The translations under genes and the position numbers were made by a program. Below the pieces are notes generated by a model. It did no database searches. It saw nothing but the letters and a program-made list of their open reading frames with translations, and was not told the origin of the DNA. Shown here one piece after another: positions 31,408 through 43,572 of a stretch of 64,000 nucleotides of DNA; the stretch's first letter is position 1, and every line of letters starts with the position of its first letter. The stretch spans positions 14,623,001 to 14,687,000 of the forward strand of contig BSBN01001752.1 in the NCBI GenBank assembly GCA_027924645.1, in the 5' to 3' direction. Source of the stretch: Cunninghamia lanceolata (lineage: Eukaryota; Streptophyta; Pinopsida; Cupressales; Cupressaceae).

Positions 31408-34400
31408 TGTTGATGACTGTTTTGATGCAATCATAACAATAAGTTAAAATTCACATAAAATGAACTGAAACTATACTTGAAAGACAAGAAGGAATCATTT
31501 GGTGATTCAACTAATCCCAAGTCTACAATGGTTCGGTTGGTCAAGTTCAGTTGGTCAATGTGAAGCTGTAATGTTCAAGGGGCCTTACGTAGTTTAGGTT
31601 TGTTTTGTGGTTTACTGGCCTAAGAATATGCAAAAAGGTCATGAGATATGTCAATGCTTTTCATTCCTTTGCATAAGAGTGATACTGGGCTGCAAGTTTC
31701 AGAGGGTTTTCTTGGATTTTTGCAGCTGTCTTCTTGATCTGTTTATGAAAACTGTCTACTTATAGCTCTGTTATCATGCTTCTTCAAATTTGAGACAATT
31801 TCCTTTGGATTTCTACGTTTTCAGCTAGATATTTCAGATGGGTTGGGAAAAGTTAGAAAGATCTAAACTATACCTCATTTAATCTACAGAAGGATCTAAG
31901 TGTTTCTGCTATGCACTATGTAAATACCACAGTAATCTGATCAAATCCACAGTAAAAACCTTAAATGTAAGTCCTGAGCATTTTCACAAAAATACATTTA
32001 AAATTGCAAGCTCTCAAAGAAGATATTTCAAAACACAAAGAAGAGCAGGAGGACACTCAGAAGATAGATGCAGAACTCCAGATTCTATTGTATTAGAAAT
32101 GAATAGCCATACATGATTTACAATGTAAGAATGACTCTTAGTTTCATTGATCATACTACAGAGAACTTACAAGCTTTACAGATACAGTAAGGCAGCCAGA
32201 CATTCCACGCACACCTTACTGCAGACAAACAGGCGACCTCCTTCTTCTACTCTAAACTATGCTAAGCTATCCTGCTGTATTTTCCTAGAATCTCTGTTGT
32301 AGGCCCTAAAAATCCCTGTTGTAAAGTATTACAGTGTAGAGAGGCACAATATAAAGACATTTTGATTGTCCTCACTACAGCAAAAACCTAACTGAACCCC
32401 TGGTTCAAACCTCTAGTTACAGCAATAAATGCAGGTGAACCAGTTCTCAAAAATATCTCTGAGCTGTGGTCAAATCTGGGCGAAATATTGCCCCTTCTGA
32501 GAAGTTCCGGCAGCTGGGCAATAACTTCTGTTTGTCTTTTGCAGAAATACCTCCAGCTGTGACCTTCCTCTTCACTTGAATGGCTTTGACCTTTATCACT
32601 TCATCCTTATCTTCTTGCTCCTGAGATCTGATCTTCTGCCTCCATGAAGTCATTGTGTTGACTTTCCAGCTGCTTCCTCAACTGCAAGCCTGCAAGACAA
32701 GACAAGCAATAAGTTTCACATTTATCACATAAAAACAGCAGGAAATTAAAATAAGCGTTCAAATCATGGTGACTGTGCAAAAATCGCAGAAATCAGATCC
32801 AAAATCCGCTCAAAACGCGTCAAAAATGCGCCCAAGCTGCTCAAAATTGGTCGGGTCAACCATCGCTGACCGAAAAATCCCAAAGGCGCCAAAAAAACAC
32901 TTTAAAATGTCCACCGCCTCATTTCCCGCCCATCGGCATGATCATCCCTGTCGGTGCGTCAAAAAATAGGTCAGTCGATATACCTCATCATCATGATATT
33001 CCGCTTCTGCATATTGCAGAAAAGAACAACAACATCATCATCATCATGAAGGAGAATAGGAGGATGCGAATATAATCATGCTGCCGAGGAGAGGAAAAAT
33101 GATGGTGACGTCATCATGATATTCGGGCTTCATTGAAATGCTAAGGATGACGTCATCATCATGTTCGGTTAAGATCAGGGGGCTAACTGTGATATCGGGT
33201 CACCTAAGGAGCATGATCAGGATGATGAAGGTAATATGATCCTCTTGCGGCCAAGGTAACCCTCTCGAAAGACCAGCATGATGAAGATCATCATCATATT
33301 TGGGGCGTATGTCAAACTTTGAATAGGACGTCATCATCATATTCGGGAACCGGATCGTGCTTGAAAAAATATCCTGTTTGAAGGAAAAATGATGATGATG
33401 ATGATCATCAGGATATTAGCTTCTGTCGAACATAGAATAAGACATCATCATCATATTTCGTGAACCAGATCAGGTTTTGGAAAATATCCAGCCGAAAGAA
33501 AAAAATGATGATGATGATGATGATGATATTTACTTCTTCATTATAAGATCGGGATGACGTCATCATCATATTCGGAGCCTTCGTTAAACTTAGGTCATGA
33601 CGTCATCATGATAATTCGCCAACCGGATCATGTTTGAGAAATATCCTGCCGAAGGGAAAATATGATCATGATGAGGATCATCAGGATACTTGCAAAAAGG
33701 TTGTATTTCATCGGCAGGATGACTTTGCGAAATATCAGGCGAACAAACAAGATCATGATGATCTTGACAATCAGGATAGGATAAAAAAAGATGATGATGA
33801 CCCTCCTCATCGATTTATCATGATGACGTCATCATGATAATTTGTTTTCGAAGCACAAGGATGAGTTGGTCATCATGATATTTGCGCCAGGGTGATATTA
33901 CAAAATATGATGATGCTGTTGAGAAATGTAATATCGAACGCCTTTTCAAATAGACAGGGTGATCATCATGATATTCGCTAACCGGAGATCAGGAGGATAT
34001 GAAGATGATGATCCTCTTTCTCGAATTATGATGATGATGTCTCCAACACTTAAGCGAATTTCAGCGAATATCCTGTGAAAGATCAGGATGATGAAGTCGT
34101 CATCATCATCTTCGTGAAGTTCAGCTAATATCATGATGATGACCTTGCGATAGGTTTATAGCACGCGCATGCAAATATGCCGAAGGCGGATTTTTTCTAA
34201 GTCAGGGTGAGCAGCATGATATTATAAGATCAGGTAATGTTGAAATATCATGGTGATGCTCGCGATACAACAGACCACTCGACGGGGTAACTTTCCTTGA
34301 CTGAAAGCCGATGTCATCATGATATTTCGAACCTCAGGATATTATCGGGGGGGGGGGGTTTCAAATATGATGATGATGATGCTCTTCAGCAAAACTGAGT

Positions 34401-34827
34401 TTATAATATGACCTTCCTAAAAGATATCATGATGCTGCATAACGCGAAGATCATGATGATCCTGTCAACATGACTTAGAAAAAATAAAATGATGATCCTC
34501 CTGCGAATATCAGGTTTGACCAAGACTTTGACCGTGCATAACTTCCACATATGGACAAATTTTCAAGTGAAGTAAAAGGCAAACCTGCATGGAATTTCAA
34601 GCTCTTTCAAAATGTGAGGTCACAGAAACAAAATATGAACTTTGACAAACAGACCTCATGATGATGACCTACCTTATGCAATATCATGATGATGATGCAC
34701 CTGACCTTCATTTTTACCAGACCGCCAGGAAGCAGAAAAAACACAAGCAGAAGCAAAAAATAAGACATCAGCAGGGGTCCCCATTTTGCTAAGGAGCATA
34801 ATGGGGCGTGTTGTGAACATCACAACA
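31408..34827 (-). repeat. Element C LTR, left copy (3' LTR by orientation)
   Basis: TGTTGATGACTG...ATCACAACA. On the minus strand, U3 is about 34827-32360, with a TATA-like box near 32348-32356, and R/U5 about 32320-31408. The ends resemble element B. A run of 12 G lies near 34347. No polypurine tract is obvious on the internal side. Confidence 0.92.
33000..34400. promoter_or_regulatory. TGACGTCA and ATGATG array in the U3 of C (left LTR)
   Basis: Dense ATGATGATG, CATCATCAT, GATATT and TGACGTCA words. Five TGACGTCA palindromes lie near 33111, 33150, 33555, 33599 and 33825, several of them inside a longer palindrome ATGACGTCAT. The array lies upstream of the minus-strand TATA box. A role as a bZIP-responsive enhancer is inference. 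Confidence 0.5.
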
Positions 34828-35807
34828 ACTAGCAACCAAAACAAAACAATTAAATTCAGAGTGTTCAAGGAGACTAGGTGAAATGAACTCATAACTTCCA
34901 ACTATCTTTCCTGCAAATTACTATTCAGCTTGAGACTCAAAGTGTTCAATAAAGATGCATGAATTTTCATTTTCAGTTTAGTTGTGTGCATGTGATTAAT
35001 TATCCTCATCTTGAAGATCGGTTGAACAAACCAGTGACTGACATTAGCCTACGTAGGTGAGGATATTCCCTCATAGCCGACCGGATAGAGCCTTGCTGCC
35101 AGCGAGCGTCTATAGCCCCGGCAAGGTTATCGTTACAATTCTCCTAAGTAGAGCCCCACTGCCAGCGAGCATCCATAGCCCCGGTAGAGTTACTTAGATG
35201 GCTTAATCTGGATTTTCAGTATAATCCGCTTTATTCATTTATTTATTTATTATTTTTTTGTTTTTTGTTTTCTAATTTTGAAAGATTTCATAAGGTATAG
35301 CAATTTGTAACTTCATGATGATGCAAGGAGTGGACACTTGCTGAAATTAAGCTGAGAATTGTAATGGTAGCAAGGGTGACCTCTGATTTTTCACCTAATA
35401 TCTACACTGGTAGGTTCAACAAACCCAAGGATTTTAGGTGTGTCATCGTGAGAAACCTGCTTCGAATTCTCAATCACATTTATTGAATACGAAACTTCAG
35501 AAGATGAACAACTCTCTACATTCATGACAGTGACAAGTTATGTGTAAATTGCAAATGGTTAACCTGAATATCCTAAATTATATACTGTTTTGAATGGTTG
35601 CTAGTTCTGCTCCTTAATACTCTACAGTAAAATAAAGATCCCTGCTGAGGAGACAACAAACAAACCAAACCAACAGGCTGTACAAACAAAAAAGAAAAAA
35701 CTGTACAAACAGAAAGAAACAAAAAGAAGACAAGCTATACAAACAACTAACCTAAGAAGAAAACAGCAAAAGAAGACCACAAAAACAAAAACAACCAGCG
35801 TACCAGA
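34828..35807. other. Element C internal non-coding part
   Basis: No ORF stands out. It contains two copies of a roughly 43-bp unit with a 63-bp period (35088-35130 and 35151-35193; core CTGCCAGCGAGC, then ATAGCCCCGG), followed by AT-rich sequence and a CAAACAAAC/AGAAAAAAC-rich stretch (35650-35790). Confidence 0.5.
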
Positions 35808-37282
35808 CTATATACCAGCCTCTCCAAGGCAAACTGAAACCCAGGAAAAAGACCCAAGAACACCCCTACTTGCATATTTCTTTAGGTTGTGCAGGAGTAA
35901 CAGGGTACTGGTGATGGTTCTCATCCTAGCAGATTTATCTTTGAATTCTAAAAAAAATTCTGATATTCTAGATTCATTGTGTTTATCAGAATAGCTCTTA
36001 ACTAGTAACTGAGGCTGCTCATCAGGTTTATGATTAATCCATAAGCATGTCCTATCTCTTGAATTTCCATAATCAAAATAGCATTTATCATTGTTTACTA
36101 AGGAAAGGAAAGAGACAACCTGATGTGCCTTAGCTCTGTGGAACACACTTGTTTATTAGTAGCTGGCTCTTCATTTAGCTCTGCATTTTCATTGCCCAGC
36201 TCTATGTCTAGTCCTTTTTCAAGTTGAAAGATGAATGACTCTAGATGTATCATTTCTTCATCTTCATCCAGCTATGTTCCTTCATTCTGGATGTTCAGTT
36301 TATCCCCAAATTTAGCACACCTCTCAATGTTCTCATTAGTTTCCTGCACATCAGCACTTAAGTAAGTATCTTCATCATCATCTGATATACAGAAATTAAT
36401 CATTTCTAAATCACTTGAGAGTAAAGGTGGGACGACATCTTTTGATTGACAGGAGTACTCCCCTGTTTTATTTTCAACATGGCATGAGGGGGATGTCTGA
36501 TTATGCACAGCAGCTCCATGATCTTCTGTATTTTCAATTTTCAAAAATTGTTCATCAACTGACTCACATTTATCGTCCAGTGTGGAGTCTGCTTCTATTA
36601 ACCTGCAACAATCCGGAACTTGGTCATTCAATTCAGAGAAATCAGTCATGGGATTGGGATTTACTTTCTCCTCTATGACTTCACTAGTTTTTATAGTAGG
36701 GATCTCATCAATTTCAGTGCACTCTAATTTTTTCATTTGCCCACATTTCTCCTTTCCATAAAATGACTCAAGGAAAGATGTTTTACTGTCTTTACCAAAA
36801 GCATTAGGATCAGCAATAAAAACCTTATCCTGACAAATGGTTTCCTCTCTACAAGATTTAAAAGATTTATACTTGCACTCCCCTTTTCCTGTATTAGGAA
36901 GTAGAGACCTACTATCAATCCCTCCATAAAATGACCTAAGAAAAGATGCTTTCTTATCATTCCCTTCCAGAATTGATTTTTCTATTGCATTTTCTTACCG
37001 CCTATTAGTTTCTAGTGCTGTATTAGCTTGTTGCTGCAAAATTTCTTTTTCCTGCCAGCTTTCAGCCCTGAACACATCTGAAAAAATAATTAGTCCTTTC
37101 AAATATGAATCTATCCTAGTGAGGAATGTTAAACATTTAAGTTCATTGTGTTCAATAGTCCGGTGTATCCTGCAACAACTGGACAAACAAAAATTAGATA
37201 AATTTTGAGAATAAAACTGTTCATTCAAAGCTCCCTGAAATAAAGGACTGTTAACTTGAAAACTGTCCCTATATGTGTCCAT
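35808..37282 (-). pseudogene. Gag remnant of element C
   Basis: Broken minus-strand frames starting at ATG 37282 (MDTYRDSFQVNSPLFQ). The first holds CRIHRTIEHNELKC, a Cx2Hx4Hx4C motif like that in the gag of B. A long acidic stretch follows (36272-36736, with SDDDEDTYLSAD), then frames to 35808. Stops and shifts separate the parts. The usual Gag core is missing, so this is a shortened, probably non-functional gag. Confidence 0.6.
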
Positions 37283-37398
37283 TAAAAAAAATATGGGACC
37301 TTCTTTTCACCCTTTTAGGCCTTTTGAAATTTTATGAGATCTAACATATCTCAGAATATAGCATTTAAACTCAGAATTTTAACCCTAAACCAAATCAG

Positions 37399-37416
37399 GC
37401 CCTCCTTCTAGCGCCA
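37399..37416 (-). promoter_or_regulatory. Element C primer binding site, tRNA-Asn type
   Basis: The plus strand reads GCCCTCCTTCTAGCGCCA, identical to the plant tRNA-Asn 3' end as I know it. On the minus strand it lies six bases after the LTR end ATCAACA, which fixes the orientation of C. Confidence 0.8.
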
Positions 37417-37422
37417 GAAAAC

Positions 37423-40400
37423 TGTTGATGACTGTTTTGATGCAATCATAACAATAAGTTAAAATTCACATAAAATGAACTGAAACTATACTTGAAAGAC
37501 AAGAAGGAATCATTTGGTGATTCAACTAATCCCAAGTCTACAATGGTTCGGTTGGTCAAGTTCAGTTGGTCAATGTGAAGCTGTAATGTTCAAGGGGCCT
37601 TACTTAGTTTAGGTTTGTTTTGTGGTTTACTGGCCTAAGAATATGTAAAAAGGTCATGAGATATGTCAATACTTTTCATTCCTTTGCATAAGAGTGATAC
37701 TGGGCTGCAAGTTTCAGAGGGTTTTCTTAGATTTTTGCAGCTGTCTTCTTGATCTGTTTATGAAAACTGTCTACTTATAGCTCTGTTATCATGCTTCTTC
37801 AAATTTGAGACAGTTTCCTTTGGATTTCTACGTTTTCAGCTAGATATTTCAGATGGGTTGGGAAAAGTTAGAAAGATCTAAACTATACCTCATTTAATCT
37901 ACAGAAGGATCTAAGTGTTTCTGCTATGCACTATGTAAATACCACAGTAATCTGATCAAATCCACAGTAAAAACCTTAAATGTAAGTCCTGAGCATTTTC
38001 ACAAAAATACATTTAAAATTGCAAGCTCTCAAAGAAGATATTTCAAAACACAAAGAAGAGCAGGAGGACACTCAGAAGATAGATGCAGAACTCCAGATTC
38101 TATTGTATTAGAAATGAATAGCCATACATGATTTACAATGTAAGAATGACTCTTAGTTTCATTGATCATACTACAGAGAACTTACAAGCTTTACAGATAC
38201 AGTAAGGCAGCTAGACATTCCACGCGCACCTTACTGCAGACAAATAGGCGACCTCCTTCTTCTACTCTAAACTATGCTAAGCTATACTGCTGTATTTTCC
38301 TAGAATCTCTGTTGTAGGCCCTAAAAATCCCTGTTGTAAAGTATTACAGTGTAGAGAGGCACAATATAAAGACATTTTGATTGTCCTCACTACAGCAAAA
38401 ACCTAACTGAACCCCTGGTTCAAACCTCTAGTTACAGCAATAAATGCAGGTGAACCAGTTCTCAAAAATATCTCTGAGTTGTGGTCAAATCTAGGCGAAA
38501 TATTGCCCCTTCTGAGAAGTTCCGGCAGCTGGGCAATAACTTCTGTTTGTCTTTTGCAGAAATACCTCCAGCTGCGACCTTCCTCTTCACTTGAATGGCT
38601 TTGACCTTTATCACTTCATCCTTATCTTCTTGCTCCTGAGATCTGATCTTCTGCCTCCATGAAGTCATTGTGTTGACTTTCCAGCTGCTTCCTCAACTGC
38701 AAGCCTGCAAGACAAGACAAGCAATAAGTTTCACATTTATCACATAAAAACAGCAGGAAATTAAAATAAGCGTTCAAATCATGGTGACTGTGCAAAAATC
38801 GCGGAAATCAGATCCAAAATCTGCTCAAAACGCGTCAAAAATGCGCCCAAGCTGCTCAAAATTGGTCGGGTCAACCATCGCTGACCGAAAAATGCCAGAG
38901 GCGCCAAAAAAACACTTTAAAATGTCCACCCCCTCATTTCCCGCCCATCGGCATGATCATCCCTGTCGGTGCGTCAAAAAATAGGTCAGTCGATATACCT
39001 CATCATCATGATATTTCGCTTCTGCATATTGCAGAAAAGAACAACAACATCATCATCATCATGAAGGAGAATAGGAGGATGCGAATATAATCATGCTGCC
39101 GAGGAGAGGAAAAATGATGGTGACGTCATCATGATATTCGGGCTTCATTGAAATGCTAAGGATGACGTCATCATCATGTTCGGTTAAGATCAGGGGGCTA
39201 ACTATGATATCGGGTCACCTAAGGAGCATGATCAGGATGATGAAGGTAATATGATCCTCTTGCGGCCAAGGTAACCCTCTCGAAAGACCAGCATGATGAA
39301 GATCATCATCATATTTGGGGCGTATGTCGAACTTTGAATAGGACGTCATCATCATATTCAGGAACCGGATCGTGCTTGAAAAAATATCCTGTTTGAAGGA
39401 AAAATGATGATGATGATGATCATCAGGATATTAGCTTCTGTCGAACATAGAATAAGACATCATCATCATATTTCGTGAACCAGATCGGGTTTTGGAAAAT
39501 ATCCAGCCGAAAGAAAAAAATGATGATGATGATGATGATGATATTTACTTCTTCGTTATAAGATCGGGATGACGTCATCATCATATTCGGAGCCTTCGTT
39601 AAACTTAGGTCATGACGTCATCATGATAATTCGCCAACCGGATCATGTTTGAGAAATATCCTGCCGAAGGGAAAATATGATCATGATGAGGATCATCAGG
39701 ATACTTGCAAAAAGGTTGTATTTCATCGGCAGGATGACTTTGCGAAATATCAGGCGAACAAACAAGATCATGATGATCTTGACAATCAGGACAGGATAAA
39801 AAAAGATGATGATGACCCTCCTCATCGATTTATCATGATGACGTCATCATGATAATTTGTTTTCGAAGCACAAGGATGAGTTGGTCATCATGATATTTGC
39901 GCCAGGGTGATATTACAAAATATGATGATGCTGTTGAGAAATGTAATATCGAATGCCTTTTCAAATAGACGGGGTGATCATCATGATATTCGCTAACCGG
40001 AGATCAGGAGGATATGAAGATGATGATCCTCCTTCTCGAATTATGATGATGATGTCTCCAACACTTACGCGAATTTCAGCGAATATCCTGTGAAAGATCA
40101 GGATGATGAAGTCGTCATCATCATCTTCGTGAAGTTCAGCTAATATCATGATGATGACCTTGCGATAGGTTTATAGCACGCGCATGCAAATATGCCGAAG
40201 GCGGATTTTTTCTAAGTCAGGGTGAGCAGCATGATATTATAAGATCAGGTAATGTTGAAATATCATGGTGATGCTCGCGATACAACAGACCACTCGACGG
40301 GGTAACTTTCCTTGACTGAAAGCCGATGTCATCATGATATTTCGAACCTCAGGATATTATCGGGGGGGGGGGGGGGGGGGGGGGGTTCAAATATGATGAT

Positions 40401-40853
40401 GATGATGCTCTTCAGCAAAACTGAGTTGATAATATGACCTTCCTAAAAGATATCATGATGCTGCATAACGCGAAGATCATGATGATCCTGTCAACATGAC
40501 TTAGAAAAAATAAAATGATGATCCTCCTGCGAATATCAGGTTTGACCAAGACTTTGACCGTGCATAACTTCCACATATGGACGAATTTTCAAGTGAAGTT
40601 AAAGGCAAACCTGCATGGAATTTCAAGCTCTTTCAAAATGTGAGGTCACAGAAACAAAATATGAACTTTGACAAACAGACCTCATGATGATGACCTACCT
40701 TATGCAATATCATGATGATGATGCACCTGACCTTCATTTTTACCAGACCGCCAGGAAGCAGAAAAAACACAAGCAGAAGCAAAAAACAAGACATCAGCAG
40801 GGGTCCCCATTTTGCTAAGGAGCATAATGGGGCGTGTTGTGAACATCACAACA
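37423..40853 (-). repeat. Element C LTR, right copy (5' LTR by orientation)
   Basis: Matches 31408-34827. The 11-bp length difference is fully explained by a G run near 40362-40385 (24 G here, 12 in the other copy) and a neighbouring T. The array of TGACGTCA words is at about 39010-40400 and the TATA-like box at about 38362-38371. The right flank AATTC is the target duplication, after which the E ORF resumes. Confidence 0.92.
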
Positions 40854-40858
40854 AATTC

Positions 40859-42628
40859 CTCACTAGTTCAGAAACTGAAGTGCAAGAGCAGACTGGTAAG
40901 AGGGTTGAAAACAGAACGAAGAATAAGAGTGATGCTCCATCATCCTCTAAAACACATAAACCTAAAATCAGATTTGTGACAAAGAAAGCAAAAGTTGTTG
41001 AGAAGGAACCTGAAGCGAAAGATATGGAAGTTGAGGAGCCAGCAGCCGAGGATCCAACAACTGAAGAGCCAGCTACAGAAGAGATGGATGTCGAAGACAA
41101 GGGGTCAGAGCAACAAGATAAAGAGGCTTTGTCTCCACAAGACAATACACCTGTCGCACCCCCTGTGCCTGCTTCCCCCATTATCATTCCTTCCTCTGAA
41201 TCCCCCTCTCCTCCTAAAATAATTTTTGATAATCCCTGGGGCACTTTTGAAAATATTCTCCATTCTTCTGATTCAATTCCTAGTTTGTCTTCTTCGTCAT
41301 TTGATATAGGAGATACTTCTATGTTTGATCATTTTGTGATGAATACTGAGCAGGTTTCAAGTGCCAACGTAACAGGTGCTATTTTTACCAACACCCCGCC
41401 TATTGTTTCTACCACTAGCACAAGTACAGTTCCAGTAACACCAGTGGTAGGAATGGACTCCAATGTGAATATTTCTCTGCTGCCACCTTGGTTGTCAGCT
41501 TACACGCCAAAGAGAAAAAAGCAAGTCATCTCTCCAGATGATTTTGATTTCACTAAGCTGGCACCTGCAAAACCTAAGGCTCCGAAGAAACCAAAGATCC
41601 TTTCAAGGGTACTTGAAGAAAAGGGGCAGAAAGTTTTGGAGATAGCAAAACCCCCACAGGATGCAACTGTTGAAAATTTTGACATGAATGACTATTCTAT
41701 TTCGAGGGTTGAATTGGGCAAAATCACCCATGAAAGCGCTAAAAATGATATGCAGTCAGCCATGGACATCCTGATCCAGAAATTCGACAGGGAAAAAGAA
41801 ATGAAAGACTACTACAAGGCAAAAGCAGAACAGCTGACTGCAGTGGTAAGAAAGATCACGTTGAATTCAGAAGCAGTTACTCCAGAGGCCGTATCTGTAG
41901 AAGACCCCGTCATCCTGAAAGCAGAAAAGACTCACCTTCGAGGGAAAGTACTTGAAGAATACTTGGACAGGATGCGAGCCCAGGGAATCTCTTTGCTCAA
42001 GGAGGTATTCGAGAAAACGGATAAGATGAGGAAAGTAAGAGCAGAACTCAATGATCTCATTGATGCCATCTCTCATGATATTGAGCACACAGAGGATACT
42101 CATGATAAATGGGTTGAAATGAGGAAGCTGAAAATGAGCATTTTAATATCCATTGGCGCCATTTCCAACAGGGATTCATATATAGAGACAAAGGAAGCTC
42201 TAATGTACAGGAGCAATGTGCTGAGAAATTTGATCAAGGATCTCGAAGCTGCAAAGGAAACCAGTGAAGAAAATGATGTTAACATTTTGCATAAGCTGGA
42301 GGAGTTGCCTTGTAAATTGGTATCACAGGATAACCAGTTTCTTTCTGCAGAAGAAATGGTTAAGGAATTTGAGGACATGTTTCAGAAGGAATTTGAAGAC
42401 AAGGTATTTTCAATAACTTCTGTGGACAGCATATTAGACAACCAGTTAACCTTGGACAATTTGAAAACTAGGTTAACCAATCATGCCAAGTCAATCACTA
42501 CAGTAAGGGATGCCATAGTGAGGGCCAGGATGATCTTCAAAAACACATTCAAACCAGATAGCATTGAAATGCAGGCGACCTTCACTATGTATGATGACCA
42601 TGTGAGAAAAGGTGGTGACACAAGTTGA
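40859..42628 (+). pseudogene. LTR-borne ORF of E, 3' copy, C-terminal part
   Basis: Codons 529-1117 of the ORF, in the correct frame after the second AATTC: a low-complexity acidic and Pro/Ser region, then the predicted coiled coil. At the position of the TAG in the 5' copy it reads GAGCAGGTT (Gln). An open frame also extends upstream into the C LTR (from 40712), but that part is fortuitous. Confidence 0.8.
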
Positions 42629-43572
42629 AGCAGCTGGTTTTTCCCTTAGTTTATTTTCTGATTTCCATATGTACTTTCAAAACAGTTTTGGACATTTTTA
42701 CATGTACATTTTTGATATGCAATTACATGTAAAAAAATAGGAAGTCCCAAGTCAATAAGGACTCCTATTTTTGAATAAGTCAAAGTAGTTGTAGATTTCC
42801 TAGATTTTCTCAAGGTCTTTCCCTATAAATAAAGGGGACCTCTTTTGTAAATATTATCTTTTATCTATTGCAAGAAAACTCTGGCGAATTGAAAAGCAAA
42901 TCAAGACTTTGTGCTTATTGTGAAAATCAATATTCAAATATTCATCAATACAAGAAAGCAAGTTCAATTCCAATCTTTGTCTTGGGATTATTTGTGTTGT
43001 GATAGTTTTGTTCTTATGTCTCGCTATCATAATCTTAATTGATAATAATTGAACGGTGGAGTTTGTTTCAAGTGATTGAAGAGCGCTCTAAATTTGATTC
43101 TGATAAACTTTGTATTATCAAATCGGTTGTGGGTTATATGTTCATGTTTGTGAAAATACAACAGTTTGGGGACTTTGTGCTACAAGTTGTTATATTTGAA
43201 TTACTTTTATCATATTGAAGAAGAGTGAAGACTTTGGGCTGCATTCTGCTTCAAAGAGTTCTGGTTACAAGTAGTGAGTGAGGTAACGGAAAACTTTGTG
43301 TTTCTGTGATATTGTGATAATTTGTAAGTTTTATATCAAGAGTTTGAAGTATAAACATCTATTCTAAAAAAAGAGAATGAGATGAGATGGAACCACCACC
43401 AACATAGTTTTTAGTGTATATACATTTGATAAGTTATTTGATTTGTACAAGTTAAGTAATCAGAGGGAACCTCCCCTTGCTGAGAGGAGAGACTTTGTCT
43501 CATCATAGCTGTGGTTGATATACCCATTTTGCCGTTAGCGAGTTAACGACAAAATATTCACCCAACACCTTT

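Larger units (their letters stand above)
31408..40853 (-). mobile_element. Element C: non-autonomous LTR element in the 3' LTR of E
   Basis: LTRs 31408-34827 and 37423-40853 (3420 and 3431 bp) flank a 2595-bp internal region. The tRNA-Asn primer site next to the right LTR shows that it runs on the minus strand. The LTRs differ at about 32 positions plus a G-run change (about 0.9%). The internal region has only broken frames and no pol, so mobility must have depended on a partner, perhaps an autonomous relative of B. It is the youngest event in the D-E-C nest. Confidence 0.92.
16018..43567 (+). mobile_element. Element E: giant Tat/Ogre-type Ty3/gypsy retrotransposon with LTR-borne ORF
   Basis: Structure: LTR 16018-21943, tRNA-Arg primer site, gag-pol 22129-27990, tRNA-like sequence 28084-28186, LTR 28189-43567 (split by element C), with CCTTT on both sides (16013-16017, 43568-43572). 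Without C it is about 18.1 kb. The LTRs are 5926 and 5928 bp and differ at about 60 positions (1%) by hand count. Gag-pol is one open frame of 1953 codons, so this copy may have been active recently. Each LTR also holds a 3.35-kb ORF. It inserted into the RT gene of D. Confidence 0.93.
28189..43567 (+). repeat. Element E, 3' LTR (5928 bp, split by element C)
   Basis: Homologous to 16018-21943. It consists of 28189-31407 and 40859-43567; the interval is element C plus the second AATTC. Removing C restores colinearity with the 5' LTR to within 2 bp. It ends CACCCAACA, followed by CCTTT and the resumed RT gene of D. Confidence 0.93.

Noticed and set aside
34828..34920. A tRNA-Asn-like sequence before the minus-strand 3' LTR of C, by analogy with A and E
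   Set aside because: Only a GTTGGAA-type start can be found; the acceptor partner and CCA end are missing.
40712..40858. N-terminal extension of the ORF at 40859
   Set aside because: These codons come from the LTR of C and are in frame by chance; the true upstream part is at 29824-31407.
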